NCBI GenBank assembly: GCA_037893225.1
Contig: JAZGUH010000145.1
Span: forward strand, 1,895,695-1,959,694
Direction: 5' to 3'
From: Hippasteria phrygiana
Lineage: Eukaryota > Echinodermata > Asteroidea > Valvatida > Goniasteridae
Length of the DNA stretch: 64,000 bases
Positions 1 to 13,500 of the stretch are shown in pieces (position 1 is the stretch's first letter; the number at the start of each line of letters is the position of its first letter). The position numbers and the translations under genes were made by a program. The notes below the pieces were generated by a model. The model was not told where the DNA came from and did not search any database. It saw only the letters and a program-made list of their open reading frames with translations.

Positions 1-362
1 AAATATCTGGTACACTGACTTGTCACATTTGAACTTTGGTTTCTCCAGAGTCACTTCACAAGTCACTTCACAAGTCACTTCACAAGTCACTTCACAAGTC
101 ACTTCACAAGTCACTTCACAAGTCACTTCACAAGTCACTTCACAAGTCACTTCACAAGTCACTTCACAAGCAATGTAACAAGCAATGTAACAAGCAATGT
201 AACAAGCAATGTAACAAGCAATGTAACAAGCAATGTAACAAGCAATGTAACAAGCAATGTAACAAGCAATGTAACAAGCTATATAACAAAAGCATTCCTT
301 TGTCACTGTTCATCCCATGTAGCTTGTCAGGGCTGACTTGTGATTGACTTGTGATAGACTTG
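1..362. mobile_element. Foldback element with expanded 12-bp subterminal arrays (copy A)
   Basis: The centre contains the motif AGCATTCCTTTGTCACTG, shared with the foldback family at 4708-4925 and 10764-10973. The right end carries repeated ACTTGTGAT motifs. The left side is a 12-bp array. The element lies in the intron upstream of the first SH3-gene exon seen. Confidence 0.6.
49..276 (+). repeat. 12-bp minisatellite, two unit types
   Basis: Ten units of AGTCACTTCACA (49-168) are followed directly by nine units of AGCAATGTAACA (169-276). The open frames across this stretch come from the 12-bp period and are not genes. Copy B has 18 units of the first type and the second type is not expanded. 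Confidence 0.95.
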
Positions 363-1317
363 AGCAACGCTAGTCGACGATGGTTGGACTAGTCTAGTCG
401 ACGATTCACGACCAGCCTACCGAGGTTGGTCGCATCGCTGGTTACCAATAGCCGTTTAATTAGCACAGTGCAGAGAGGACCAGTTATCAAAAAAATTGCG
501 AAAAAACGTAAATATTCAACAGCAGTGAACGATCGTTTTTTGTTACTTTGTCTTTCTTTGAACATGTTGAAATAATGCACACGTTACCACTTGTGACATT
601 GTTGATATACTGAGAAAATATCGTCCGTGTCGCTTTTATCTATGAACTCGTCCAAAACGTAAAAAAAATAGCCACCGCCATTTTCTCATGGTCCCGTTGA
701 CATGACAAATAGTTCGACTAGAGTCGTTCGCACTTCAACTTCAGTGCTGATGCGCTACGTACGTCACGAACCAACCACTAGTTAACCATTGGTCCTTGAT
801 TGAACTTGCTCCTTGATTACAACTTTGCTGAAGATTTGGGGTAAGCTCTTAAAGCTGCAAGATGACTTTCTGAGTTCACAACTGATTAAGAAGAGCATGA
901 AATAAGCTGTTATTTGGTTTTCCGTGGGTCTCAGTATGACATCTGGTTCTTGAGATACAAATGCCAGAATTATTTGCAATTGCGCAAAGTCAAAAACTTT
1001 ATTTTAGGAAATGACCTTCGAAAAATTAAAAGAAATGTGCATAAGTTAAATGAAGCGGTTGACTGCAATCTGAATTTTTCATTGAAAATAATTCTTGTAC
1101 AAAATGTTTTAACTATATCAAAAAAAAATTAACAACAAAAAAGCAAATCTCAAATATATTTCTCACTCCTCAATTTCCAATTTAATTACATGTTAATATA
1201 CTGACCTCTAGCCTTTAGTCACAAGCTAAGTAACTATAGTGTGTAGCAAGGGTATCTTGTATCTTGCTATTAGTAGTAGTAATATTATTAATGGTATTAA
1301 TTTCTTTGCCTGACAAG
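363..1317. other. Non-coding, intron or upstream sequence
   Basis: No exon was recognised. The stretch is closely matched at 31146-32167. It ends in a pyrimidine-rich tract and an AG at 1316-1317. The short ORFs here are changed or broken in copy B. Confidence 0.5.
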
Positions 1318-1500
1318 GAGGTGGAAGACTACTCTGGCCTGACTCCCCAGGAACGTAAACGAAAGCAGCTCAAGAAGAAGATGATGGACAAGAAGAAGAA
1401 GAAAACGAAGACCAAGATCGTCGTGGTGACGGCTTACAAAGGTAGCAAGGATCAGGAGTTGGACTTAGCAGTCGGTGAAGACGTTAATATACTGCAAAAG
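1318..1500 (+). CDS. SH3 gene A, exon: basic stretch and first half of SH3
   Basis: It has 61 codons and ends in phase 0 at a GTACGA donor. The acceptor is AAG rather than CAG, after a short pyrimidine tract. It is identical at nucleotide level to 32168-32350. The start EDYSGLTPQERKRK faintly resembles the beginning of the HR1 helix in F-BAR/CIP4-type proteins; this is weak and unproven. Confidence 0.85.
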
Positions 1501-4500
1501 GTACGACTACAAATATCTTAGGTGTTACAAATCAGGTGAACAGTGCTGTCCATCCCCAACAGCACTGTTCTACAGCCAAAATGCTTCAGAATTAAAAGTG
1601 GTCAATGTTTACCAATAATGGTTCACTGAGTACGAAAATGATGCTTAAATTGACAATTGGCTCTAGTGTTGAAGATAAGGAATCAAGTTGGTAAAGTCTA
1701 TTACCCTTGACTTGGGAAGGGAAGAGGGTGCATAATAGGTTAAAATTAATAAAATTGCCAACAATTCTCACGGGTAGCTCTTTTTTTTTGCATTAATTGG
1801 TTGCATAAATGTAATAAAACTGCAGTAAAACTTGTAAATATATACAGGTATTGTTAATTAGCCATTAACAGAAAAGAATGAACCTGTATGATCCATGCCG
1901 CGCATTATCCGTAGACATGGACAGCATTTCTCTTTTATGTTGGTCATTGTGTTCCTGGAACCTCTGGAATTCCTTTCAGATATCCAAGGGAGATGTGTTA
2001 TAGGTAACAATAGTCTGGAGTGTGTATCGGGTATAGGGACAAGAGGGAGTACGCCTTGGTGCCATATCTGGCTGGGTATACAGTGTTGACTGGTCATGCC
2101 GTTTGCACACACAGGCATTGTGAACATTTTGAATTGTGGAAAAGAATGCTTAATATTGGGAATCCAAAATAGGGAATTCCTTTATGCTTACACAGTTCAG
2201 ATGCACTGATATTTGCACAAAATATATTTGGAAATGCTTTTTCATTTCCTTTGACCGTTAATCTTGGACGTTGATCGGTTGCCTTACAGCAAGATGATTG
2301 GTGGGAGGGTCAGATTGACGACAGGAAGGGTTGGTTCCCTGCCTCTCACGTCAAGGAGATAAAACGCAACACTGTGGTCCATTTCCAAGGAGACAAGACA
2401 ACTAACTCAACCAATGACAACCCCAAACCAGCCTGGGTCACAGACACTATGGGATCGCTGGATGGGGGGGATGCAACACTATCTAATGTAAGTCATGTTG
2501 TTTCTATTGTCGACCCCTTCAGTGGTAATAGGGCTGTGCATCTGAACCAGGTACCCGAATACCCGACCGCTAATGTCAGGAACCGGTTCCAGATTATGAA
2601 ATCGAGTACCCATACCAAAATTAACATATCAGTTGGTAGAGCGCCGGTACGGTAACCCGGAGGTCGCAGGTTCGAATCCCGCTCCAGCCAGTTTCTTTGT
2701 TCACTTTGAAAATGTTAACATATTACTTAGTAATTTCTCAGACAATGAAAAAGACAGTTTTTGAATGTCATTTGTGGGGAATTTTCAAATGAAAACCAGG
2801 GTACATGGAAAAACAAAACAGATGAAAGTTTATGATGCTTGCCAAAATGCAATTTACACCGTAAAGCTATAGAGCTCTCTGTACAAACTTGCAACTTGCT
2901 GCATTGATGCACTGATGTGTAGTATTAACATGCAGACCTTTACGAACAATATGAACAGCAATTTCCGAGATTTAATTTTTAGTCAAACAATCCACAAGGA
3001 AAACTGACTAGGTAAATTTAAATAAATTTTTCAAAGTGAACAAAGAAACTGGCAGGAGCGGGATTCAAATCTGCGACCTCCGGGTTACCGTACCAGCGCT
3101 CTACCAACTGAGCTATCTTGCCCTATGTGGCGGTCTCCCAAATTGTCAGTATCTTTGTTCTGGTGGGCGCTAGTCAGAAGTCATAAACCCAGAATGCCGT
3201 GTAGCCAGGGATCACACCCAATTTTACAATACAACCCGGGAAGCGACATTGTGGAAATCACTCAATGAGGATACGACTTTTTAACATATAATTCGTCAAT
3301 CAATCCACTAGGGAAACTGACTAGGTAAATTTGAATACATTTTTCAAAGTGAACAAAGAAACTGGCAGGAGCGGGATTCGAATCTGCGACCTCCGGGTTA
3401 CCGTACCGGTTTGGCTTCCTTAATGGGTACCCAGGTACCTGTGCTTTTTCAATCGGATACCCGATTCCCGTACTACCCATAAATGCACACCTTTAAGTGG
3501 TTAGGATTGAAATGCAGACCCTTTTAACCGACATGACCAGATTGCATTATATGTTAGCAATACCACAACTTGTGGAATGTCTTTGAGTGATCATATTCAA
3601 TTCAAACAATAATAACTGACTCTACGGGTCAGGATTCAGTAACGCTCCTACCAAAAATACCAAGGAGGTTAGGGTTAAAAGAACACAATGTCTTGGAGGC
3701 AGTGAAATTGTTTGCCCTAAATTTGCTATGATTGAAAAGATCACTCAAAAGTAGAACGTAAACATGTGCTTATGACCATCCCGTGGAAGTGCGCTGTTTG
3801 TCTGAAAATCATTAACCCAAAACTATTCATGCTATGGATTTCCACGGTCCGACTTTTCTGAAGCAAGCTTTCATCCCCTAAAGTATTTTCGTCAACGATA
3901 TTCAGGCAAAGATTGCATTTTCAAGGGAAAACTTGATCTGTCCAAACATAACAATTTTAAGACCAATGTTTTTTGTAGCCCAAGCAGGTGCCTCCAAGGG
4001 AACGTGTCCATTTAACATTCAAAATAGCAATACTCCATCCCAGTGTTTGGAGATAACAGAGCCTTGGGATATTAATGTTGCTGTTTGTCAATCTAGTTTA
4101 AGTCAAGCTGTTTGTGGTCTACTGTGGGGGATTATTAAAACTTTTGAAATATCCACTGGACCACTGGGCCGAGTCCAATGATTTTAGTGAACTCTTGGTC
4201 TAGTGAACTCTTGACCAAACTAGTCCGGTGGTCTAGTGATTTATTTTCATAGACTGCGTGAAATGCTATTATTAAATCAATTCTATTTCTAAATCTGGTG
4301 AACTGAAAAAGCCCCATAATTTCCGGAATGGCCATTTTAAGTTTTGAGGCAGGGAGTTTCAATCAAAACAGCATTTCTAACCCCTCCCCCAATAAGGTTG
4401 GCAAAGTGGAAAAAATATTGAAACAGCACACTCATTCAAAACACTGTGTGTTCTTATTTTTACCATTGGTCTTGTGAAATACCTTCTGGTCTAGAGTAAA

Positions 4501-7500
4501 ATTTTGGCTCTACAAGCCCAGCTGTCTAGTAGATTTTTACCTGAAATTCGACTCCTGGAAACAGTCTCAGTCTGCCAATTGAACTACGACAGAATTCCTA
4601 GTTGCAATCATTTAAATCTTCTCTTAAATCTATCGGTTTTCAGTATGAATTTTGGTTTATTCATATAAACCTTATGAATGTAAATCATACAGTAGTTGTT
4701 TACAGAGATGTAGTTGAGTCCATCACAAGTCCCTGCAAGTCCCTGCAAGTCCATCACAAGCCCTCCAGTCCTAATCCCAATCACAAGCTATTCAAATGAG
4801 CTGTGACAAAGGCATTCCTTTGTCATTGTTCATCCAATTACTTGTGACTGGCTTTATGAAAGGACTTCTGACTGGACTTGTGAAAGGACTTGTGAAAGGA
4901 CTTGCAGGGACTTGACTCCAACTCTGGTTGTTTATTGATGTTTTCATGTGCCATGAGCGTCTTACTTGGCGGATACCGGCGTGTTGTGTTCATTATTATC
5001 AATTATTATTACTGTTTTATGGTTTTTTATATTTTTTTTATAAGGGCACACTGAAAGACAGTCTGAAACCCTTGGGCATAAGTCAGATTGCATCCATCGC
5101 CACCGCTGTCAAAAACAAACCACGACTGAAGTTGCGGAATACTGGCAGCTGGCGAAAGGAGATCCTGGGTGACATCACAGTCATGAACCCGGAGGAGGTA
5201 GGCACAAAACAAATTGTTCTTGTTTTTTTAATTTTCTTTTTTTTAGATCCTGCACGGCAGTATTTTCCAAAATGGCTGCCCCTTATTTTTCAGGATGGTT
5301 TCTGTCGACAGATGGGCCCACTAAATGAATTTAAAAGACCCAGTGAATCAGCTTTTGCTTTTTTAACTTCTATTTTGGCAGGATCTATTTTTAGATACTT
5401 CCAAGCAATATTTTCAAAATTAGCTGCCCCCTTTTTTTGTGCCAACAGTGGGGTGCAATCGGTGAAGTTGGTCTCAACAATGGTGGAAGTTACCCTGCCT
5501 GGGTCTATATGTCTGGAAAAAATGGGATAATTTCTTTGGTATCTATTGAAGATTTATCCTCGATTTAGATCTGGGGTGCGTTCCACTCACATGAACAATC
5601 TGAACGTTCGCCAACATTCCCCAAAATTGTGCACATCAAATGGAATTTTGTTTGCCGTAGTTGGCCAATGTTGACAACGTTCGCATGAGTGGAATGCACC
5701 CCTGGGCCCAGGCGAACCCCAGGCTCTCAGAACACTGAGCATAGGGTGCTTAATACACTATGTGGGAGAAGGGAAAATATATTCTGATTGAATATTGGTC
5801 ACGTTGCTGCCGAGTTCGAGTCACAAACAGCACACCGAGTCTGATGGACGACAAACGGGTCCAAGTTTGAGTCATCTTTATATGACAGTCGAGTGTTTTT
5901 ATTTGCCACTAGCTGAAGGCACTCAACAAGATTCTGAAAGGACAGTCTGGAAGAAGCTCATTAACAGGCTCCCTCGGGGTAAGATATTAAGCACTACGAT
6001 AATTTGAATCTAACTATGTAGAGTGATGCAGTGACAGCTACTCATTGTATCAGCCAAGCTCACGATACCCAGCTTGAACCTGCAGTTTAAAATCAACCTA
6101 AAGTTATAATATAGCATTGACAGAGCTGACAACAAAGTTGCAGGCAGTGTTCATATTTTGTGTAACTCAACATGTAAATGTAACAACAAACCTGTGAAAG
6201 GTTGAGCTCAATCCGTCATCCGAGTCGTGAGAAAATAGTGAAAACTATTGTGTTAAATGTAGTGTACACGATTGGTAATCCTCCAATTTTTTTTTTTACT
6301 GAATTATTACAAAATACCTTACTAGACTGTAATTTAGTTAATAGCAGTCTCAATCATCCTGTGAAATGATGGCACCAGGTGTGCTGTCGTTGTCAAGAAA
6401 AGTGGAAATTTATATCGATTTCCTGCTGGAAATCGTTGGAAAACTGCCCTGTAGCCTTTAGTCAAGGCGCGCGTGGCTACCTGGACGAGTAGCACTTCCC
6501 GGACATGCTGGCATTTGGGGTGCGTCACGCGTCCAGGTAGCCCGACGGTTGAAAACGAGCACAGTTTTTCTCTCGTTTTGTTTCGCCATCCAACAACGCA
6601 AAACTTTGAACAGGTCAGTGGAACGATATTTCCTATAAAATACTAACCCCCAAATCTGCCCATTCCTGAAAATTGCAACAATGACCAATCATGTACACCA
6701 CCTTTAAAACAGTGGTTTTGTGTACATTCAATGATGTACTTATTTTGATTCTTGTAATAAGCCAGTTCGGTATCTCAAAGGTTATTCGGGATAAAATTGC
6801 TGACGTAATGTCATGCCACGTAATACGCAAATGCCCATTCTGATTGAATTTAACACGTGCGTGTTGTGTGACCACCTTTTGCATTCACACGCGCGCATTA
6901 GGTCACGCGGGTCATTCGAGATAAAATGTCATTGTGTACATTGCAGTTGAAATACCGAACTTAAAATGTGGCAAACCCAGCCACCTCTGTTGTAACCCTT
7001 TACCTAGAGTGGCTATTAGCCTTGTATTGGGCAACTTCCCAACAAAATAAGTCATTTAAGCTAAACTTCTTTATTGTATTTTGAGGTTCATGGCAAACCC
7101 TTTTAAAATTTGTCTTGCGGACTTGATTGCAAATTTAGCCACTTAACCAGTTCGCGCCAGGATTATTTTTCGCCGAAAATTTTTATTTTCCAAAAAGGCA
7201 AAATATAGCAGCCAACTCCTGATATACAGCCAAACGCCACAAATACTGATTTGCAAGAGTCATTTTAACAGTATTTGTACAATATTTCTTGCCGAAACCT
7301 CATATATTTCAATACTCCGGGTGCGCCCACCGGAGCGTAAATTGCACAACGGCCAAGTTCAAGTTCAACACACGGTCCGCCTCCACAGACTTCTCGGACT
7401 TTGTGTGTGTGTGTGTGTACAAAACAAATGAGGGATTTGCGTGTTGAGACGTCACCCGGAGGTGAGTCGAGGCAAGCTTGACATTTTTACCTATCAGCCG

Positions 7501-10500
7501 TGCCCATGTACAAAAACAGCCAGATCGTGTGAACACGTCCTCCGATGCGAACTGGTTAAGGAATGTCAAAAACAGATCCCCAAAGGGCGACTTCTGATTG
7601 TACTAGTGGATAATACTAACAATTAGAAGAATTGCTTTAATTGCCTCGTTATAGATTAATTTTTTTCTCTTGTTTGTAGCTTGGATCAAACTTAAGGAAA
7701 CATTCTTCTCACAGGTAAGTACAGCGCAGTTAATAGTCTTAACATTTGTTGGATTTCCAAACTTCCAGTTGCTGTTTGGTTATTGAGTGTACATTAAAAT
7801 GATGAGGCAATTAAATTCATATAATATGTGGGTTCTTGATGAACAACAAAGGTTGTCTGTATAAAACAGTTTTTCCCCAGAATCTGATCTGTCAAGTTGT
7901 GTAGCTTGTAGAAATTCATGAGCACTTGGAAGATTTTTAGCTGAAGTTAGCGTCCAATTTAATGTGTTTTTCCTCACTATCCAATGTCACCACAATTTGT
8001 TTCATTTTGTGTGCTTGTCCTAAATTATGATTACTTATATGTACGCACCAGGTTTGATTGAAACAGGCTTTACAAGACATGCATAGCGGCCATCTTTGAG
8101 GTGTATTTTTGTCATTCAGATTCTGTTACCCTTGGACAGGCAAGCGTACATTGTAACAAACATGGCCGCTGTCTATGAGGTCTATTGCCGGAGTTTTGTA
8201 CTGTGTTATTGTCTATACTGAGTATTGTGTCATTTGTATTTGTTTAAAATAAACCTTTTGGTGTTTGCTAATACTGGAGTTGGATATGTCTTGTCTTATG
8301 GCTGTGCCGAATATTCAAATATTTGATCGATTCTCGAATGTACTTGTTCCTACTTTTCACAAGGGCAAAAAAAAAAGGATTTCTGCATTTTTGCACGTGT
8401 GCTAAGCCTTCACTAAATCATTCCTTGGTGCTGGCAATAGTCGTTAAAGTATTATAATGATGATAATGAGCAGTTTCTAGCGTTAATTAGACCACCTCTA
8501 TGCATACTTTTTTGTAACCCAAAAATTTGCCGTCCGGACAACTGCATATTCGAATATTCAATCAAATGGAGGGTTGAATATTTAAATATTTAATTATTCC
8601 ATTATTTGATTTGACTCGGACATACCTTGTTTTTATTTAATCCAACTTCCTCGTTCCCTTGTTCCCTCGTTCTCGGCATTTTTCATTTTTCAACCTTGAA
8701 GAATGAATCTGTTGATGGTGTCGTATTGCTTTGTGCATGTAACATATTGAAAGAATAAATTAAAAGACTTCATGGCGAATTTTCATTTACTCTTAGTTGT
8801 TTCACAAAGAAATCCTAATTAGACAGTTGTGTGTGTGTGTGTGATTCCAGCATTATTGAGGAGGAGCCTGATGGTGACGCTCCGCTATCCAGGACGATGC
8901 CTGTGCCTAAGCCACACCCACCACAGGTTGCTCCGCCTCAGGTAACAATTCAAACACGATCACTCCTTGTCCTTCTTGAAATGTTTTTATCTCAACATTT
9001 GCTTATTTCATTTGTTCACTGCACTGAAGTTTCAGGGAGGAGGGGGATAATTCCCCCTTGCTCATCAGTGTTGGTATCTTATATAAATAATGAATGTTTG
9101 TGAGTGCGATGGTAAGAATAATTTCATTAAGTTACAGATGGAATGTTCCGAGTGGAATTGCATGTCACCTCATGAAATTATTGGAGCATTCAATTTTCCT
9201 GAGGCGAAGCCGAGGGAAAATAGAATGCTCCATGGATCACCGAGGGAAGCTAGTTTGACTACACTGTGAGATAAAGCAGTAAATATTTGTTTTATAACAC
9301 CTCACCCACAGATTTTGTTTGATTTTAACATTTTAACATTATTTAAATCTAAATACAGTTAAAATGGACTTCTATTTCAATACAAAATTAGTGGAAAATT
9401 TATTTGCTCTTTTCCAAACCACACCTTAACGAAATGTTTGAACTTAGCTCTGTAAGCGCTGGCACTTAGGAACAATACGTGTGACGCTCAACGCGCACAC
9501 CTGCATGCATCTGCACACAAATACCGCGCCATGGGTATAGTACTTTGGTTGCTAATGGTATAGTACTTTGGTTGCTATGGGTATAGTACTTTTGGTCGTG
9601 CTCGGGAAGTTAGCAAAAATAGAAAATGCCATGTGCCTCGCTCTCGGCCAATCAAGACACAGAATCTGTGGATGAGGTGTTATAAATCCCCCCTCTTATA
9701 TTTGGGTAGGTAATCCAAGTATAATGTTGTGTTTTTGTGTTTGAAACCTTTTAGATTAGTTTAGAGAGAGCAGACACCTTACCATTACCGAACCTGGACG
9801 AGATTGAAGAAGAAGATGAAGAGCCATCATCCAAACCAGGCAGTGCTAAAAGTGAGTTGATAAATACCATCTCCTGCTAAGCGGAAAAAAAGCAAAAAGC
9901 CCCAGCGTGCATTGCTTCCATGGCTCAATTCTGCCAAACCTGCTATTAAAGCGGAATAGCAGAAAGCACCAGCATGTATTGCTTCAAGGGCTGAATTCTG
10001 CCAAGCCTTGCTAATAAGCGGAATAGAAGTAGAAATCCCCAATATGCATTGCTTCTAAAGAATTTGCTTTATAGTAGAATTCAAGAAGATTGTGCTTGGC
10101 AAACAAGCAGCAATGCAACCCTGCCAAACTTTATATCTGCAGCAAAATCATGTGTTAAGTAGCATACATCAGAGTGAAATGCTGATCAAAATTCACCACA
10201 TGGCAACCAAAGGCAGTTTAAAATAACGAAACAGTTGTGCCCCAAAATTGTGTAGCACAAAGTTGGTGGATTTAGGATGGTGCCCAGAAAAAAATGCCCA
10301 GTGTTTGAAGGTTGATGTTATTGAGTTTCTTTTGTTTTAAAAATAATTTAAAAATCACCATAGAAACAAATCCTAAAATTCAACTCGCCTGTACCAACTT
10401 TAAAGAAGGTGAAAATTTATAGTCTTAAAAGCTCTCTCAAAATATGGGTTTGTATGTGTCATGTGAAATTTAGATGGTAAATTAATTTTTGATTGGCCAA

Positions 10501-13500
10501 TTGTTGCCTCTATTTTTCATTATTTCACTACAAAGAGGAGGAACAGTATCCGTCAAAAACTGGTAAGCAAACTGGGTCATTCACAACTCTACTATTTACT
10601 AGTTGTACTAATCATTTACAAACAAAGGCTGAAGTCATGATTCGTGATATGAAAACAGTTTACATGCGATTGAGGAATGGTTCTTTTGAGAAGGGTTCCT
10701 AGAATATTACCGCTGCCGTTCATGCTTTCCTGTTTTCCTTTCAGTGTACAGTATAAAAAAAACAGAGCTGTAGTACAGTCCCTGCAAGTCTTTTTCGCAA
10801 GTCCAGTCACAAGTCCTTTCATAAAGCCAGTCACAAGTAACTGGATGAACAATGACAAAGGAATGCCTTTGTCAAAGCTCAATGAATAGCTTGTGATTGG
10901 AATTAGGACTGGAGGGCTTGTGATGGACTTGCAGGGACTTGTGATGGACTCGACTACAGCCCTGAAGAAAAAAAATTGAACTCAAAATATATCACATATG
11001 AATCCCAAGTATATCACATATGAATCCCAAGTACATGTATATCACACATGAATCCCAAGTATATCACACATGAATCCCAATTATATCACACATGAATCCC
11101 AAGTATATCACACATGAATCCCAATTATATCACATATGAAATATGATATCACCCAATTAATATCATTATGTATCCCATGATCTTCGCTTTGAAATAATAG
11201 GTCACTCACCCAGATCGGGTCACGGATTACCAAGTATAAGGTATCGACCCAAAGCAAGTCAAAACTATCCAAGTAAATGTAGGATAGAGTGATGTTGATT
11301 AGTGATCAGTGTCTGTGAACATGCACCTGTATGCACTTAGCCATCGGTTGACACATGTGCGGATTGAAAATTGCCACCTGGCCGGTTGACATCAATACAC
11401 ACCAATCTCTGCATTTTCAATCCATTATTGAGGTATTGTGTACATTATGCTTGGCTGCACAAGCCTCTTGTTTCTGTTACGCCTGGTTGCACAAGCGGGC
11501 ATGGCACCCCGGAGCCTAACACCCGGGGTCAAGGGTTAACAAGTGAATATTACACAATCCCACAATACTTTGGACACAGACAGTTATGACTTGTTTTGCA
11601 TAGATACCTCATGCTCAGTAATCCTTGCCCTGACCTGGGTGAGTGACCTATCATTTTAAAGAGAAGATGTTAACTAATGTGGTATTAAACACTCATCAAT
11701 AGACCCAAGACGTAATGACGTCACGGTTTCCTATGTCAACAAAGCGTGACGTCATTACGTCTTGGGTCTATTGTAAATGGTGTCGTAGGGAGACATTTCC
11801 ATAGACTTGTGCACAAGTTTAACAACCCTTAACCCAATCCCAGCTTAGCCTACCCTAGCCAAAATGTCCACATCTAAGTTTTAGACAAGGAATGATACAA
11901 GATCTGCATAGAAAGACGTGATGAAGTCTTGGGGAGAAATAAGAATGTCACTATACATGTAAGTTCCAATGTCTGCTTAACCCTCTGAGCTACCAACGGA
12001 CTGTAACAACATGACAAGTAATTTGTTTTTTTAATTACTAAAAATTTGTTCGGCCAATAAGGGTGACACTCCAAGCATTCCTCAATCAATGCTTCTAGTT
12101 TGAGGTTCTCTGGTCACCTTTAACCTGGGGATTCCCCATTGAGAGCAATAAATCTGAGAAGTACTGGCAGTGTGACTAAGCCATATGGAATTGTGTACAA
12201 ATTTGATCCCTTTGTGTACAGCTACTCTTGCCACTGGCTATCAAGGTTGGCAATCAATCACTGTTACTTTGACAGTTCTTTGGGTAAACCACAGCTGTTT
12301 CCAACCAATTGATGACCTGTAATGGTCTCAGGGGTTGCTGGTTGGCTGGCTATAGCTGTCTGGCAGTCATGGCTGTATGGCAGTTAGGTTTGGGGCCATG
12401 AATTTGGACTGTTACTTTTATTAGTAAAAAAAGGGTAAACCAACATTTCCAGTGGGATTGAATTAGTAATATGTGAGCCCACTGGGACCTCCATTCGACC
12501 TTTTCAAAGTATTAGACTTGTATTCTGTCCCCCAAACGAGGGTATACGCGTAATATAAACGGACTGTTCACAACAGTCCACAGGAACAACCGTGTGATTT
12601 GTTTGACCTGGTGGCTTCGAGGGTTAAAGTTAGTCTCCCTAATGCCCCATTTTTCATATCACTCTGATTCACGTGATACAATTGGTGTTCAGTTCGGGTC
12701 TACATTTTGTGTGTGTGACATTTTACTACTGGAGTGTGAGTATAGTCACATGTACAGGTATCTTCCAAATCCCTTCATAAAATGTTCCTATTCTGGCGTG
12801 GACAGTAACCACCACAACTTTTACCCTTAAACTTCTGTTTTTATCTTTGTTTATAATGAACGTGAGTTTTTGAATCATAATTAGTGTAGTACGTAAATAA
12901 TTAAGATAGTTCCACTCTTGTTTGGATGCAGAAGACACGCATTCAGACCAGTCATAATAATTTAGACAATTAAACAAAAAAAAATTCTTTTTAAATATGA
13001 ACGAAACAAACCCTCCAAAATTTTATTTTTTTCTGCTTTTTTTACAAAAATATTTTAACCCTCTCCAACTTCCAATTACATGATTCTCGTAAAGTCGCTG
13101 GCTATTTGTTTCGTGCTCATTGAGACTTTTGCTTGCATTCAAACATCCCATTTTATGATCAGGCGAAATACATTTTTCAGATGATTCATTTTGTGCCCAA
13201 TTGAGGTATTCAGTGCTTTCTGTAAAATTCTCAGGGCATTCCATGCTCATACACTCGGCCATTATCATTCTAGCTTTGGACCAGGCAGGGCCTAGCCAAA
13301 GCATTGTACTCTCAATGTCATTCCAACATAAGCCGGTTATCGTAGTGAGCCGTCTGGGTGCCGGGGCGGCCTGTGTAGTGAAGCGAAACGGCCACAATGT
13401 GTTTGTGCAGTCAAGCGTAACGTACACAATAATCCAACAATGGATTGAAACTGCAAAAATAGCGGCAAATGGCGTCATCCGACCTGGTGCCACTTTTTAT

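Larger units (their letters stand above)
2713..4490. other. Copy-A-specific intron stretch
   Basis: About 1.8 kb lies here where copy B has only about 110 bp (34275-34400). Apart from the two SINEs I see no coding signal. The 3930-4360 part contains a repeated TCTAGTGAACTCTTG motif. Confidence 0.5.

Noticed and set aside
49..276. CRISPR-like array
   Set aside because: Units are contiguous 12-mers without spacers, in a eukaryotic genome.
36..347. Open frames made of SLHK and QCNK repeats (also 30755-31146 on both strands)
   Set aside because: A 12-bp period keeps several frames open at once; the sequence is a minisatellite in a mobile element and array type differs between the copies.
4928..5530. 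200-codon open frame on the + strand
   Set aside because: Only 5045-5197 is an exon, with splice sites on both sides; the rest reads through T-rich intron and is not conserved in copy B.
13023..13493. 156-codon open frame on the - strand and 142-codon frame on the + strand (13201-13629)
   Set aside because: Both overlap a dispersed repeat, and the minus-strand frame is cut to 90 codons in copy B.
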